Notes under the pieces: generated by a model
Told to the model about the DNA's origin: nothing
Databases searched by the model: none
Seen by the model: only the letters and a program-made list of their open reading frames with translations
From: Anaerolineales bacterium
GTDB taxonomy: Bacteria; Chloroflexota; Anaerolineae; 4572-78; J111
DNA length: 64,000 nt
NCBI GenBank assembly: GCA_015075185.1
Contig: JABTUW010000004.1
Span: 434,001 to 498,000 of the forward strand
Reading direction: 5' to 3'
In this document: positions 14,724-22,503 of the stretch, piece after piece
How the letters are laid out: each line of letters opens with the position of its first letter
Numbering within the stretch: the first letter of the stretch is position 1
Position numbers and translations under genes: made by a program

Positions 14724-16982
14724 GTGCTTGAGATGCAGATTTATCTTCTTGCCACCAACCTCTTTGCCCTGGCGGCCCTTTTGTTGGGGTTGGGCAGCTT
14801 TATCGGGGGAGGCCGTAGCTGGCGCTTATTGCCCCTGTTTTTGCTGGTGATCAGCCGGTCATTCGGCCTGATCATTTCCTTGACGGCGCTGGACTCCAGC
14901 CAGGTTGTCCTGCTGCTGGGAATGCTGGAGGTTTTTAGCACCTTTTGTATCGTCTGGGCGCTGGTTGAGTTACCCCCTCGCTGGCCGGCCGGCTGGACCC
15001 TCATGGCCTGGGCCGGGGGTGCGGCGGCCCTGGTTCTCACCGTTTTGGCGGCGATCCCCGCCTGGCCGGCGCCGGCTCAGTTTCACAGCCTGATCATTGC
15101 CGTTTGCAGCGCCCCGTTCATCCTCATGAGCGCCGGCGAGGTCCGCTGGTCCCACCTGGCCGCCGCTTTCATTTTGGCCCTGGCCAATTTTTTAAATCTG
15201 CTGGGGTTGACTGGCGCGGCCTGGCTGGTCAATCTGCTGGCTTATGTCTTTTTCATCAGCGCCATTCACGGAGAGAGTATCCTGGCCTACCGGCGGCGCT
15301 ACGCCGAGCGCCAGCAGGCCGCCGAAGCCATGGTCCAGGAGGCCGTTGACCTGAACCGGGAGCACCAGCGCTGGCTGGAGGTCAGCGAACTGCTCAACGC
15401 GATCCCCAACTTGAGCCAAAGCATGGAGCACATTGTGCGCAGCATGGCCCAGGTTACCCACACCGATCAATCCGCCGTCTTTATTTTGGACGCCCAGGTT
15501 CCCGGCCAGGCCCGCCTGGTCACACTGTACAGCCCACAGCGCCCCCTTCATCTCTCTGCGCAGGATCAGATTGTTTTTAGATTGGAAAACTGTCCCCCCT
15601 TACAGCAATCAATTGAAACCCAAGAGCCGCTGTTACTGCCGCAGCAGCATACCAACGGATTAAACCGTCTCTACGGGCTTTGGCGCGAAGAGCGGTCAGG
15701 CCCTACCCTGATTCAACCCCTGCTGATCAAAGGCCGGCCGGTGGGCGCTTTGCTGCTGGGCAATCCGATTACCAGCCGCCCGATTCGGGAGAGCGACATC
15801 CGCCTCTGCCGCAACCTGGCCCCCCAGATTGCCACCCTCGTCGAGCATCGCCGCCGTTACCTGGAGCTAGAAGCCGAGGCCGAGGCGATGGCCGAAACGG
15901 TGCAAAAACAGACGCAGGCGCCGGATGAAAACCTGGTCATCCTGGAAACGATCAGCGATGGCCTGGTCGTCAGCGACGTTCAGGGGCGGGTGAAGCTGGT
16001 CAACCAGGCGGCGGAACGAATCCTGGGAAAAGTGCGTTGGGAGCTGCTGGACCAACCCATTGGCACCATTTACGGCGAGATCGACTCGGGCGAACCCATC
16101 GAGGACCTGGCTGTGGCGTTTGCCCGCCGCAACCAACCTTTGCCCACTTTTTTTGAAAATGAGGAGCGAGCGATTCAGGGCCGGCTCATTCCCTGGCGCA
16201 ACCAGCAGGGGGAATGGCTCGGGATTGTGGCTGTGTTTCGGGATGTTACCCGCGAGGTTAAAGCCGACCGGGCCAGAAATGATTTTATTGCCGCGCTTTC
16301 GCGTGAATTGCGCACGCCGTTGACTTCTGTCAAAGGCTACTCTGACATGATCCTCCAGGGCATGCTGAACGATTATACCCCGGAGCAGTTGCACGTCCAG
16401 CAGGTTATCCACAGCAGCGCCGACCGGATGGTTGCTGTGTTGGATAATGCCATCCAGATTAGCGCGCAAAATCGGCGCAAGTTATTACCTCGTTTTGAAG
16501 AAATAGATGTGACCCAAATCATCAACGATGCCCTGGATGAGATCACTTCTTTAGCCCAACTGCGCGAGTTGAAACTGGGGCGAGATGTACCCAGTGACCT
16601 GCCGTCCATTGCCGGCGACCCCAGGCAGATCCGCCAAATTCTGGATAACCTGCTGGTCAATGCCTGCCACTTTACCCCGCCTGGCGGCCAGGTGACGCTG
16701 CGGGCTGAGGTCGAGCAGGAGCGGTCCGGCAATACCTTCCATCCCCGCCTCCATCTAGCCGTAGCCGATAATGGCATCGGCATTCCTCGTTCCGAGCAAA
16801 AACGAATTTTTGATGCTTTTTATCAGATTAAGAATCAAAATAAAGATGTGCAGACCGGCATGGGTATGGGCCTGGCCGTGGTTAAAGAGCTGGCGGAGCT
16901 GCACCGGGGCCGGGTGTGGGTAGAAAGTCTGGTCGGCGAAGGTTCTACCTTTCATGTCTCTTTACCCTTAACCCAGGAGTAA
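14724..16982 (+). CDS. Membrane sensor histidine kinase with GAF and PAS domains, phospho-acceptor His replaced by Arg
   Basis: A 752 aa membrane protein: about seven hydrophobic segments (residues 1-185), a short coiled coil, GAF (about 215-375), PAS (about 405-515), dimerisation/H-box region (about 517-580) and a HATPase_c domain (about 625-750). The ATPase looks intact: N box 'IRQILDNLLVNACHF', G1 'VADNGIGIP', F box 'IFDAFYQI' and G2 'GMGMGLAVVKELAELH'. The H box reads 'LSRELRTPLTS'; the canonical form is S-H-E-L-R-T-P-L, so residue 527 is Arg (CGT at 16302-16304) where the phosphorylated His should be. Autophosphorylation in the usual way should not be possible. Start is GTG 14724 or ATG 14733. 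The response regulator gene follows 102 bp downstream. Confidence 0.9.
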   Translation: MLEMQIYLLATNLFALAALLLGLGSFIGGGRSWRLLPLFLLVISRSFGLIISLTALDSSQVVLLLGMLEVFSTFCIVWALVELPPRWPAGWTLMAWAGGAAALVLTVLAAIPAWPAPAQFHSLIIAVCSAPFILMSAGEVRWSHLAAAFILALANFLNLLGLTGAAWLVNLLAYVFFISAIHGESILAYRRRYAERQQAAEAMVQEAVDLNREHQRWLEVSELLNAIPNLSQSMEHIVRSMAQVTHTDQSAVFILDAQVPGQARLVTLYSPQRPLHLSAQDQIVFRLENCPPLQQSIETQEPLLLPQQHTNGLNRLYGLWREERSGPTLIQPLLIKGRPVGALLLGNPITSRPIRESDIRLCRNLAPQIATLVEHRRRYLELEAEAEAMAETVQKQTQAPDENLVILETISDGLVVSDVQGRVKLVNQAAERILGKVRWELLDQPIGTIYGEIDSGEPIEDLAVAFARRNQPLPTFFENEERAIQGRLIPWRNQQGEWLGIVAVFRDVTREVKADRARNDFIAALSRELRTPLTSVKGYSDMILQGMLNDYTPEQLHVQQVIHSSADRMVAVLDNAIQISAQNRRKLLPRFEEIDVTQIINDALDEITSLAQLRELKLGRDVPSDLPSIAGDPRQIRQILDNLLVNACHFTPPGGQVTLRAEVEQERSGNTFHPRLHLAVADNGIGIPRSEQKRIFDAFYQIKNQNKDVQTGMGMGLAVVKELAELHRGRVWVESLVGEGSTFHVSLPLTQE

Positions 16983-16994
16983 CCGATTCTGCTT

Positions 16995-17023
16995 TTGGTC
17001 ATTCCCATACTCGTTGTTATAAT
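16995..17023 (+). promoter_or_regulatory. Sigma-70-type promoter for the response regulator
   Basis: TTGGTC (16995-17000), 17 bp, TATAAT (17018-17023). It gives the regulator its own transcript separate from the kinase gene. Confidence 0.6.
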
Positions 17024-17084
17024 GAGACTCGCCAAAAGAAGTTACTAACCTTAGTTCGGGCTTCGCTCGAAAATCATCCTGTCT

Positions 17085-17774
17085 ATGCCGGAAAACCAAC
17101 AAAAATCCATTTTAATTGTCGAAGATGACGAAACTCTGCAACAAACCCTGGCTTACAACCTAGAAAGGGAAGGTTACACTGTTTCCGTCGCCGCGGATGG
17201 GCAGACCGGCCTGAAGGTGGCCCGGTCGCAGCCGTATGATTTGATCGTGCTGGATGTCATGCTGCCCCAACTCGATGGGCTCTCGGTTTGCCGGATTCTG
17301 CGGCGGGAGCTGGATGTGCCGATTATCATCCTCACGGCGCGCTCCAGCGAGGTGGATAAAATCATCGGCCTCGACTCGGGCGCCGACGACTACATTACCA
17401 AACCTTTCAGCCTGGGTGAATTTTTGGCCCGCGTCCGGGCAGCGCTGCGCCGCAATCCCCCGCCCAGCAGTACAGAACGCTTCGTTTCAGGCGATTTGGT
17501 GCTGGATTTGGTGGCGCGCAAGGCTTACAAGGGCCAATCGGAGCTAAATCTCAGCTTCAAAGAGTTTGACCTGCTGGCCGAACTGATGCGCAGCCGGGGA
17601 GTCGTGCTCTCCCGCGATCTCCTCCTGACCAAAGTGTGGGGTTACGATTACTATGGCGAGTCGCGCACGGTGGATGTGCATATTCGCTGGCTGCGGGAAA
17701 AAATTGAAGATGAACCTTCCAAACCCAAGCGCATCACCACTATTCGCAGCATTGGCTACCGGTTTGAAGGATAA
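17085..17774 (+). CDS. OmpR/PhoB-family response regulator
   Basis: A 229 aa two-domain regulator. The receiver (1-120) has the acidic pair 'VEDDE', the phospho-acceptor Asp in 'LIVLDVMLPQLDG', the conserved Thr in 'IILTARS' and Lys in 'YITKPFSLGE', so it is fully equipped to be phosphorylated. The C-terminal winged helix (about 135-229) shows 'LSFKEFDLLAELM' and 'RTVDVHIRWLREKIED'. It is the natural partner of the His-less kinase upstream, yet must be phosphorylated by another kinase or a small phosphodonor if that kinase is dead. Its stop lies 3 bp from the stop of the convergent glycosyltransferase gene. Confidence 0.94.
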   Translation: MPENQQKSILIVEDDETLQQTLAYNLEREGYTVSVAADGQTGLKVARSQPYDLIVLDVMLPQLDGLSVCRILRRELDVPIIILTARSSEVDKIIGLDSGADDYITKPFSLGEFLARVRAALRRNPPPSSTERFVSGDLVLDLVARKAYKGQSELNLSFKEFDLLAELMRSRGVVLSRDLLLTKVWGYDYYGESRTVDVHIRWLREKIEDEPSKPKRITTIRSIGYRFEG

Positions 17775-17777
17775 ACG

Positions 17778-20336
17778 CTACTGAAGTGAAATTACTACAT
17801 TCACGGTTAAGTACACAAAATCGTCTGGGCTGCCGTCGGCGCGGGGGAGGCGCTGGCTGGTGCTGGCCTGATACAACCCGACCATCAACGAGTATGTGCC
17901 GGGGGGCAGGTCAGCGGGCAATTGCAGGCCGTATCCTTGCTGGAGTGTCTGGCCCGGCAGCAGCGGCGACTGCTTGAAGTTTTGCAGGTCAACCAGCAGG
18001 CGGTCAATCTGCGCCACTTTTTGTCCCTCAGTTTTACTCAGTAATTGAACAAAGGCAATAATACTGTCCGGGGGTAGCTTCTGCCCAGCCAGATCAACGG
18101 CGGCAGGGACTTGCCAGGTCAAGCGCAGTTTCAACACTCCTCCCGGTACTAGCGCGTTCCCAATCACCACAAAATCCCGCAGAGTTAGCCCGCCCTGGAA
18201 AGAGACATTCAGGGGGGTTGGGGCCGGCGGAGGAGTTTGGGCCAGAGCATAGAGAGTTAACCGGCCGCTCTGCTCAAGCCACTGTTCTTGCAGCGGAAAG
18301 GCGTTCCGGTTAAGGTGAATCGCTGTGACCGTTGGCGGGTCGCCTTGAGCCAGCCATCGCTCAAAGAGCCAGACTCGCTGTGCCTCAGCCTCGACTGCCT
18401 GCCAAATGTGTTCGCGTTCGGTCGGCTGGATGGCGCGGGGATCGCTTTCAATCCAGGCGTAAGTGGGCAGCGGCCGGCGCAGATAAGCCATCAGCCGGGT
18501 CGAGATTTCCTGGACATCGGCAAAGGGCGGCATCGGCAGCAGCAGCACGTCGCCGGAGCGAGCGGCGCTGTTGAGCTGTTCCAGCAGCGGCAGATCGAAG
18601 CGGGCCTGGTCATTCGCCAGGGCAACCTCGGCGGTATTACGCATCATCAGGTAAGTCAGGGCAATTGTGAGGAAGAGCAGGATGAAGGATGAAGGCTTGT
18701 CCTGAGCGTAGTCGAAGGGATGAAGGATGAAACGCCCCAAAGGGAGACTTCGCCCTGGAACGTGAAGCGTGTTACGAGAAACCTGTTGCGTACCGGTTTT
18801 TTTATTTTTTATTTCTTTTTGATAAGAGATGATCAGATTGATTGCAGCCAACCCAAACAGAGCCAGCGCTGGCAGCAGCATCGGCCACTGAATTTGGAGT
18901 CCCGCCGGGTCGGGTTGCAGCCAGATCAAATCCACCAGGCCCTCCTGCAAAATCTGCCAGTGGGCCAGTGGGGGAAAGACCGTCCAATTGAAAACAAAAT
19001 TGTCGTTTGCGCCGAGCCGCAGAAAGTGCTCGTTGAAGTCTACCAGGATGCCGAGGAGGTTGACGATGAGGCTGAGGAAGACTAAAACGAAAAATGTAAT
19101 GCGTAGTGCGCGAGGCGTGAAGCGTGAACGTTTTCGCTCGCTTGCTCGCTTGCTCCCCTGCTCCCCTGCTCCTCGCGCCACCGCCTCGGCCACAAAAACC
19201 ATGAGCAGGGGCAAAATCGGCAGGAGGAAGCGCGGACCCCAGCCCCACGCGCCGCCCCAAGCAAACCACGAGCCATAAAAGAGCCAGTAACCCAGGCATA
19301 GGGCTATAATCAGCCAAAAATAGAATTGGGGGAGTCGGCGGTAGGCCGGGCGCAGTCCCCAAAAAAGCAATAACAGCAGCGGTGAGTAGATAAACAAGCC
19401 CCGGCCAGGACTAAAGAGCAGGCCGTAGGCCCCCACCCACGGCTCTTTGAATAAAATCTCCTGGCTGTAGCCCGTCTCGATGAAACTGCCGAAGCGAATA
19501 TAGTTAAAGTACAGGAGGCCCAAACCGATGAGGAGAGAAGGGACAAGATAAAGCGTAAAGCGTAAAGCATAAAGCGTAAGGCGTGATACGTGAGGCGTGA
19601 GGCGTGATACTTGAGCATTTTCACTCCTCCGGTCCCACCTGTCCCCCTGTGCCTCCGCTCCCCTACTCCTCGTCTCCTCACTTTCTCTCCTCTCCGTGGC
19701 CAAATATAAACCAACCAAACCGAGGGCGATCACTGCTTCAAAACGAAGGGTCAGGCTGATGGCAACGGTCAGGCCGCAGAGCAGCAGCCACAGCCAGCGC
19801 CATTGAGGTTGGGCCAGGTAGGTGGCGTGGTAAGCGGCCCAGACCGCCGCCAGAAAAAAGAAGGCCAGCAGCGAGGACTCCCAGAACATGCGGGCGTAAA
19901 CCCAGGCGATGGTGCAGAGGCCGTAGCCTAAAGTGGTCAGGACAGCCACCGTGGGCGCAAAACCGAGGTCCATCAGCCAGATGAAAAGTAGGCTAGCGGT
20001 CAGCACGGTGACGACGGCGTTGGTCAGCAGGCCGGCGTGAACGGCGTTGAGACCGGGCAAAGCATGCCCCAGCCAGATGAGCGGCGCGGTGATAAAGGAA
20101 ATGCCGGGTGGTTTTTTGGTGTAAAGATTGCCGTCACTGCCCCAAACACCGGGCGGATTGGGCGTCCAGTGGTTGGTCCAGATGAGCGGGTTGATGTCGG
20201 CGCGGTGGTACTGGGCCAAGTTATGGCCGGCCGTAAACACCGCCAGCTCGTCCATCACATGGAGCTTACCGGAAAAAGTGAGGAGATAAATGGAGAAGAG
20301 GAAAAGACCGAGGGCGAAGGGGAGGGATTTAGACAT
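17778..20336 (-). CDS. GT39-like membrane glycosyltransferase with repeat-derived loops
   Basis: Polytopic membrane protein of 852 aa with about 10-12 hydrophobic segments and the GT-C 'DE' motif in the first outer loop ('VMDELAVFTAG'). It is related to polyprenyl-phosphate-mannose:protein mannosyltransferases, which move a lipid-linked sugar on the outer face. The last ~120 residues are a beta-rich outer domain ('LKLRLTWQVP', 'LPADLPPGTYSLMVGLYQ') shared with the other GT39-like proteins of this window. Three loops are translated repeat DNA (see 18680, 19080 and 19552), including 'HPFDYAQDKPSSFIL'. Start ATG 20336 is chosen because upstream in-frame codons lie in an intergenic repeat. The acceptor is unknown. 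Confidence 0.85.
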   Translation of the reverse strand: MSKSLPFALGLFLFSIYLLTFSGKLHVMDELAVFTAGHNLAQYHRADINPLIWTNHWTPNPPGVWGSDGNLYTKKPPGISFITAPLIWLGHALPGLNAVHAGLLTNAVVTVLTASLLFIWLMDLGFAPTVAVLTTLGYGLCTIAWVYARMFWESSLLAFFFLAAVWAAYHATYLAQPQWRWLWLLLCGLTVAISLTLRFEAVIALGLVGLYLATERRESEETRSRGAEAQGDRWDRRSENAQVSRLTPHVSRLTLYALRFTLYLVPSLLIGLGLLYFNYIRFGSFIETGYSQEILFKEPWVGAYGLLFSPGRGLFIYSPLLLLLFWGLRPAYRRLPQFYFWLIIALCLGYWLFYGSWFAWGGAWGWGPRFLLPILPLLMVFVAEAVARGAGEQGSKRASERKRSRFTPRALRITFFVLVFLSLIVNLLGILVDFNEHFLRLGANDNFVFNWTVFPPLAHWQILQEGLVDLIWLQPDPAGLQIQWPMLLPALALFGLAAINLIISYQKEIKNKKTGTQQVSRNTLHVPGRSLPLGRFILHPFDYAQDKPSSFILLFLTIALTYLMMRNTAEVALANDQARFDLPLLEQLNSAARSGDVLLLPMPPFADVQEISTRLMAYLRRPLPTYAWIESDPRAIQPTEREHIWQAVEAEAQRVWLFERWLAQGDPPTVTAIHLNRNAFPLQEQWLEQSGRLTLYALAQTPPPAPTPLNVSFQGGLTLRDFVVIGNALVPGGVLKLRLTWQVPAAVDLAGQKLPPDSIIAFVQLLSKTEGQKVAQIDRLLVDLQNFKQSPLLPGQTLQQGYGLQLPADLPPGTYSLMVGLYQASTSQRLPRADGSPDDFVYLTVNVVISLQ
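18680..18786. repeat. Repeat cluster translated inside the GT39 gene (CCTGAGC..CGAAGGG and SLPLG units)
   Basis: Contains 'GATGAAGGATGAAGG', then 'TCCTGAGCGTAGTCGAAGGG' (18700-18719), again 'ATGAAGGATGAAAC', then a 21-base unit (18736-18756, starting CCCAAAGGGAG) and 'AACGTGAAGCG'. Read on the - strand in frame it gives the linker between two membrane segments, including 'RSLPLGRFIL' and 'HPFDYAQDKPSS'. The 21-base unit recurs with two mismatches at 48657-48677 in another glycosyltransferase and in the same frame. Confidence 0.8.
19080..19190. repeat. Repeat tract inside the GT39 gene (GCGTGAAGCGTGAACG, CTCGCTTG, CTCCCCTG words)
   Basis: Tandem words 'GCGAGGCGTGAAGCGTGAAC', 'CTCGCTTGCTCGCTTGCTC' and 'CCCCTGCTCCCCTGCTCC' encode the charged, low-complexity loop 'AGEQGSKRASERKRSRFTP' between hydrophobic segments. 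Confidence 0.7.
19552..19692. repeat. Repeat tract inside the GT39 gene (AAAGCGTAAAGCGTAAAG, GGCGTGATACGTGAGGCGTG)
   Basis: Short tandem words 'AAGCGTAAAGCGTAAAGCAT' and 'CGTGATACGTGAGGCGTGAG', followed by pyrimidine-rich words. In the protein they produce a hydrophilic stretch followed by 'SRLTPHVSRLTLYALRFTLY', a peptide with an evident internal period, just before a membrane helix. Confidence 0.72.
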
Positions 20337-20425
20337 GGAAGGTTGGAGGGTTGGAAGGTTGGAAGATTGGAAGGGAGTTTTCCAAGAGGTACGATTCAGC
20401 CTTCCAGCCTTCCACTCTTCCATGC
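20337..20425. repeat. GGTTGGAAG/CTTCCA palindromic repeat
   Basis: Tandem 'GGTTGGAGGGTTGGAAGG' words followed by the inverse 'CCTTCCAGCCTTCCACTC'. It fills the gap between htpG and the GT39 gene and creates a spurious N-terminal extension in that frame. Same word family as 14441-14533. Confidence 0.75.
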
Positions 20426-20429
20426 TTCC

Positions 20430-22364
20430 TTACAGTTTCGCCGCCGCTTCCATAAGCTGTTGAATGCGCGGAATCATATCGGCAGGATTGGGGTGAATGC
20501 CTTCGAGGACCAGGGCGCTTTCAAAGAGTTGCTCAATCAAGGGATCAATCAAGGCATCGTCGGGCTGGGCCACCAGGCGAGCCGACAGGTTTTGAATTAA
20601 CGGGCTGCTGCGGTTGATCTCCAGGATTTTCTTGGGCACTTGATAATCCTTGCCCAGCAGCCGCTGGACCCGCTGCATGTTGGTATTCATCGCGTTGGCC
20701 GGGTTGACCAGGCGGCAAGGGCTGTCGGTGAGAATTTTGCTCTCGCGCACATCCTCGACCCGGTCCTTGAGCGTTTCTTTGAAGCGGCTGATCAACGCCT
20801 CGAATTTGTCCGCCGGGATGGCTGCTTCGGCCTCTTTGGCTTCCGCCGCTTGGTCATCTTCCGGCAGGTTAAGGCCGGCGTCGTCCACATTTTTGAGAGG
20901 CTTGCCGTTATATTCATTCAGGCCGACCAGCATAAAGCTGTCCATCGGGTCGGTCAGATACAGCACCTCAAGATCGTGCTTTTTGAAATATTCCAGGTGC
21001 GGGCTGCGCGAAATCGTATGGTAATCGTCACCCAGAATATAGTAAATTTCGCTCTGATCCTTTTTCATCCGCTCGACATATTGGGCCAGCGATACCAGGT
21101 CATCGGCGCTCTCGCTTTTGCTGGACGGGAAGCGCAGCAGATCGGTAAATTTGCCCCGGCTGTCCGCGTCAATGGCAATCCCTTCTTTGATAAAGCCACC
21201 AAACTCCTGCCAGAAGGTGCGGTAGGTGTCCGGCTTTTCTTTAGCCAGTTCGGCCAAATCGCCCGACAGGCGGCGCACCAGAATGCTCTTGATTTTTTCC
21301 AGCATCGGCGTGGCCTGGACCATCTCCCGCGACACATTCAGCGGCAAATCTTCGGAGTCGACCACCCCTTCGACAAAGCGCAGGTAGTTGGGCAGCAGCT
21401 CTTTGAAGTTTTCACGGATAAGGATTTTGCGCGAGTAGAGCTTCAGGCCGTGGTCTTCTTTTGCTCCAAACAAGCGGTAATCTTTTTTGGAGGGAATAAA
21501 GAGCAGGGCATAGAACTGCACCGGCGCGTCGGCGGACGTATGCAGCCGTAATAAGGGTTTGCCAAAATCCAGGGTGGTTTGGTGGTAGAAGGACTCGTAT
21601 TTCTCCTCGTCCACCTCTCGTGGCGATTGCCGCCAGATAGCCGTCTGCTGGTTGATCTGGGTAAACTCGGTTTTGCCCTCTTTTTCGCCCTCGGCCGGGG
21701 GTTTCTGCTCTTTGAGGTAGATCGGATAAGCGACAAAGTCGGAGTGAGTCTTGACAATCTGGCGCAGCCGGTAGGGTGCAGCAAATTCCTTGGTGTCTTC
21801 TTTTAGCTTGATTTGGATAGTCGTACCCCGGTCCGCTTTGTCAGCCGGACCAATGGAGTACGTCCCCTGGCCTTGCGACGACCACACCGCCGCCTCGGCG
21901 TCGGGCCGGTAGGAGCGCGAGGTGACGGTAACTTCCTCGGCCACCATAAAGACGGAGTAAAAGCCAACCCCAAACTGGCCGATAATATCCGTGGTAATGC
22001 TCTGGCCCTCTTTGCCGGCCTCTTCTATGGCTTGCAAAAAGTTTTTGGCCCCGGAGCGAGCAATCGTTCCCAGGTTTTCGACCAGCTCATCGCGGGTCAT
22101 ACCGATGCCGGTGTCGCGCAGGGTCAGGGCGCGGTTAGCCTCATCCGCCTCCAGCCAGATACCCAATTCAGCCTGCTCGTCCACCACATCACGGTTGGTC
22201 AGCAGCTCAAATTGGATGCGGTTGAGCGCATCCGAAGCATTGGAAATCAATTCGCGCAGAAAGATTTCCCGCTCGGTGTAGAGCGAGTGGACCAGGATAT
22301 TGAGAAGTTGTTGGATTTCTGCCCGAAACTCAACCTGGGCAGCATCGGTTTTTTCTTGGGTCAT
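20430..22364 (-). CDS. htpG: Molecular chaperone HtpG (Hsp90)
   Basis: Full-length bacterial Hsp90 of 644 aa, a cytoplasmic ATP-driven dimeric chaperone. The GHKL ATPase domain shows 'FLRELISNASDALNRIQFE', 'LTLRDTGIGMTRDELVENLG' and 'IIGQFGVGFYSVFMV'. The middle domain has 'LPLNVSREMVQ', and the C-terminal dimerisation domain follows 'LTDSPCRLVNPANAMNTNMQ'. It has a TTGAAA-17-TATAAT promoter and a 9-bp inverted repeat in its leader. Its end lies against the repeat at 20337-20425. Confidence 0.97.
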   Translation of the reverse strand: MTQEKTDAAQVEFRAEIQQLLNILVHSLYTEREIFLRELISNASDALNRIQFELLTNRDVVDEQAELGIWLEADEANRALTLRDTGIGMTRDELVENLGTIARSGAKNFLQAIEEAGKEGQSITTDIIGQFGVGFYSVFMVAEEVTVTSRSYRPDAEAAVWSSQGQGTYSIGPADKADRGTTIQIKLKEDTKEFAAPYRLRQIVKTHSDFVAYPIYLKEQKPPAEGEKEGKTEFTQINQQTAIWRQSPREVDEEKYESFYHQTTLDFGKPLLRLHTSADAPVQFYALLFIPSKKDYRLFGAKEDHGLKLYSRKILIRENFKELLPNYLRFVEGVVDSEDLPLNVSREMVQATPMLEKIKSILVRRLSGDLAELAKEKPDTYRTFWQEFGGFIKEGIAIDADSRGKFTDLLRFPSSKSESADDLVSLAQYVERMKKDQSEIYYILGDDYHTISRSPHLEYFKKHDLEVLYLTDPMDSFMLVGLNEYNGKPLKNVDDAGLNLPEDDQAAEAKEAEAAIPADKFEALISRFKETLKDRVEDVRESKILTDSPCRLVNPANAMNTNMQRVQRLLGKDYQVPKKILEINRSSPLIQNLSARLVAQPDDALIDPLIEQLFESALVLEGIHPNPADMIPRIQQLMEAAAKL

Positions 22365-22390
22365 TTTACTGCCTCCTTAAGCAAAATGAA

Positions 22391-22447
22391 AGAGCGTTCG
22401 TCTGTTTGTACCGACATGTTGACCCCAGCCGGGAAACTGAACGCTCT
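22391..22447 (-). promoter_or_regulatory. Inverted repeat in the htpG leader
   Basis: Perfect 9-base arms AGAGCGTTC (22391-22399) and GAACGCTCT (22439-22447) separated by 39 bases, entirely within the predicted htpG 5' untranslated region. One arm lies about 26 bases before the start codon, close to the ribosome-binding site. It is not the CIRCE element (TTAGCACTC-N9-GAGTGCTAA). It could be an operator half-site pair or a temperature-sensitive stem; this is inference. Confidence 0.5.
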
Positions 22448-22471
22448 AAAGTTTGGTTTCAGTATGGCAAA

Positions 22472-22500
22472 ATTATAAACCAATTCGCCAAAATTTTCAA
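22472..22500 (-). promoter_or_regulatory. Sigma-70-type promoter for htpG
   Basis: On the - strand: TTGAAA (22500-22495), 17 bp, TATAAT (22477-22472). Initiation near 22465 leaves a leader of about 100 bases that holds the inverted repeat. Confidence 0.68.
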
Positions 22501-22503
22501 AAA

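Noticed and set aside
20337..20423. N-terminal extension of the GT39-like protein
   Set aside because: Encoded by the GGTTGGAAG repeat; the membrane protein begins naturally at ATG 20336.
20640..21551. 303-codon + strand frame opposite htpG
   Set aside because: Antisense shadow of a strongly conserved gene, without homology.
22391..22447. CIRCE heat-shock operator
   Set aside because: CIRCE is TTAGCACTC-N9-GAGTGCTAA; the arms and spacing here are different.
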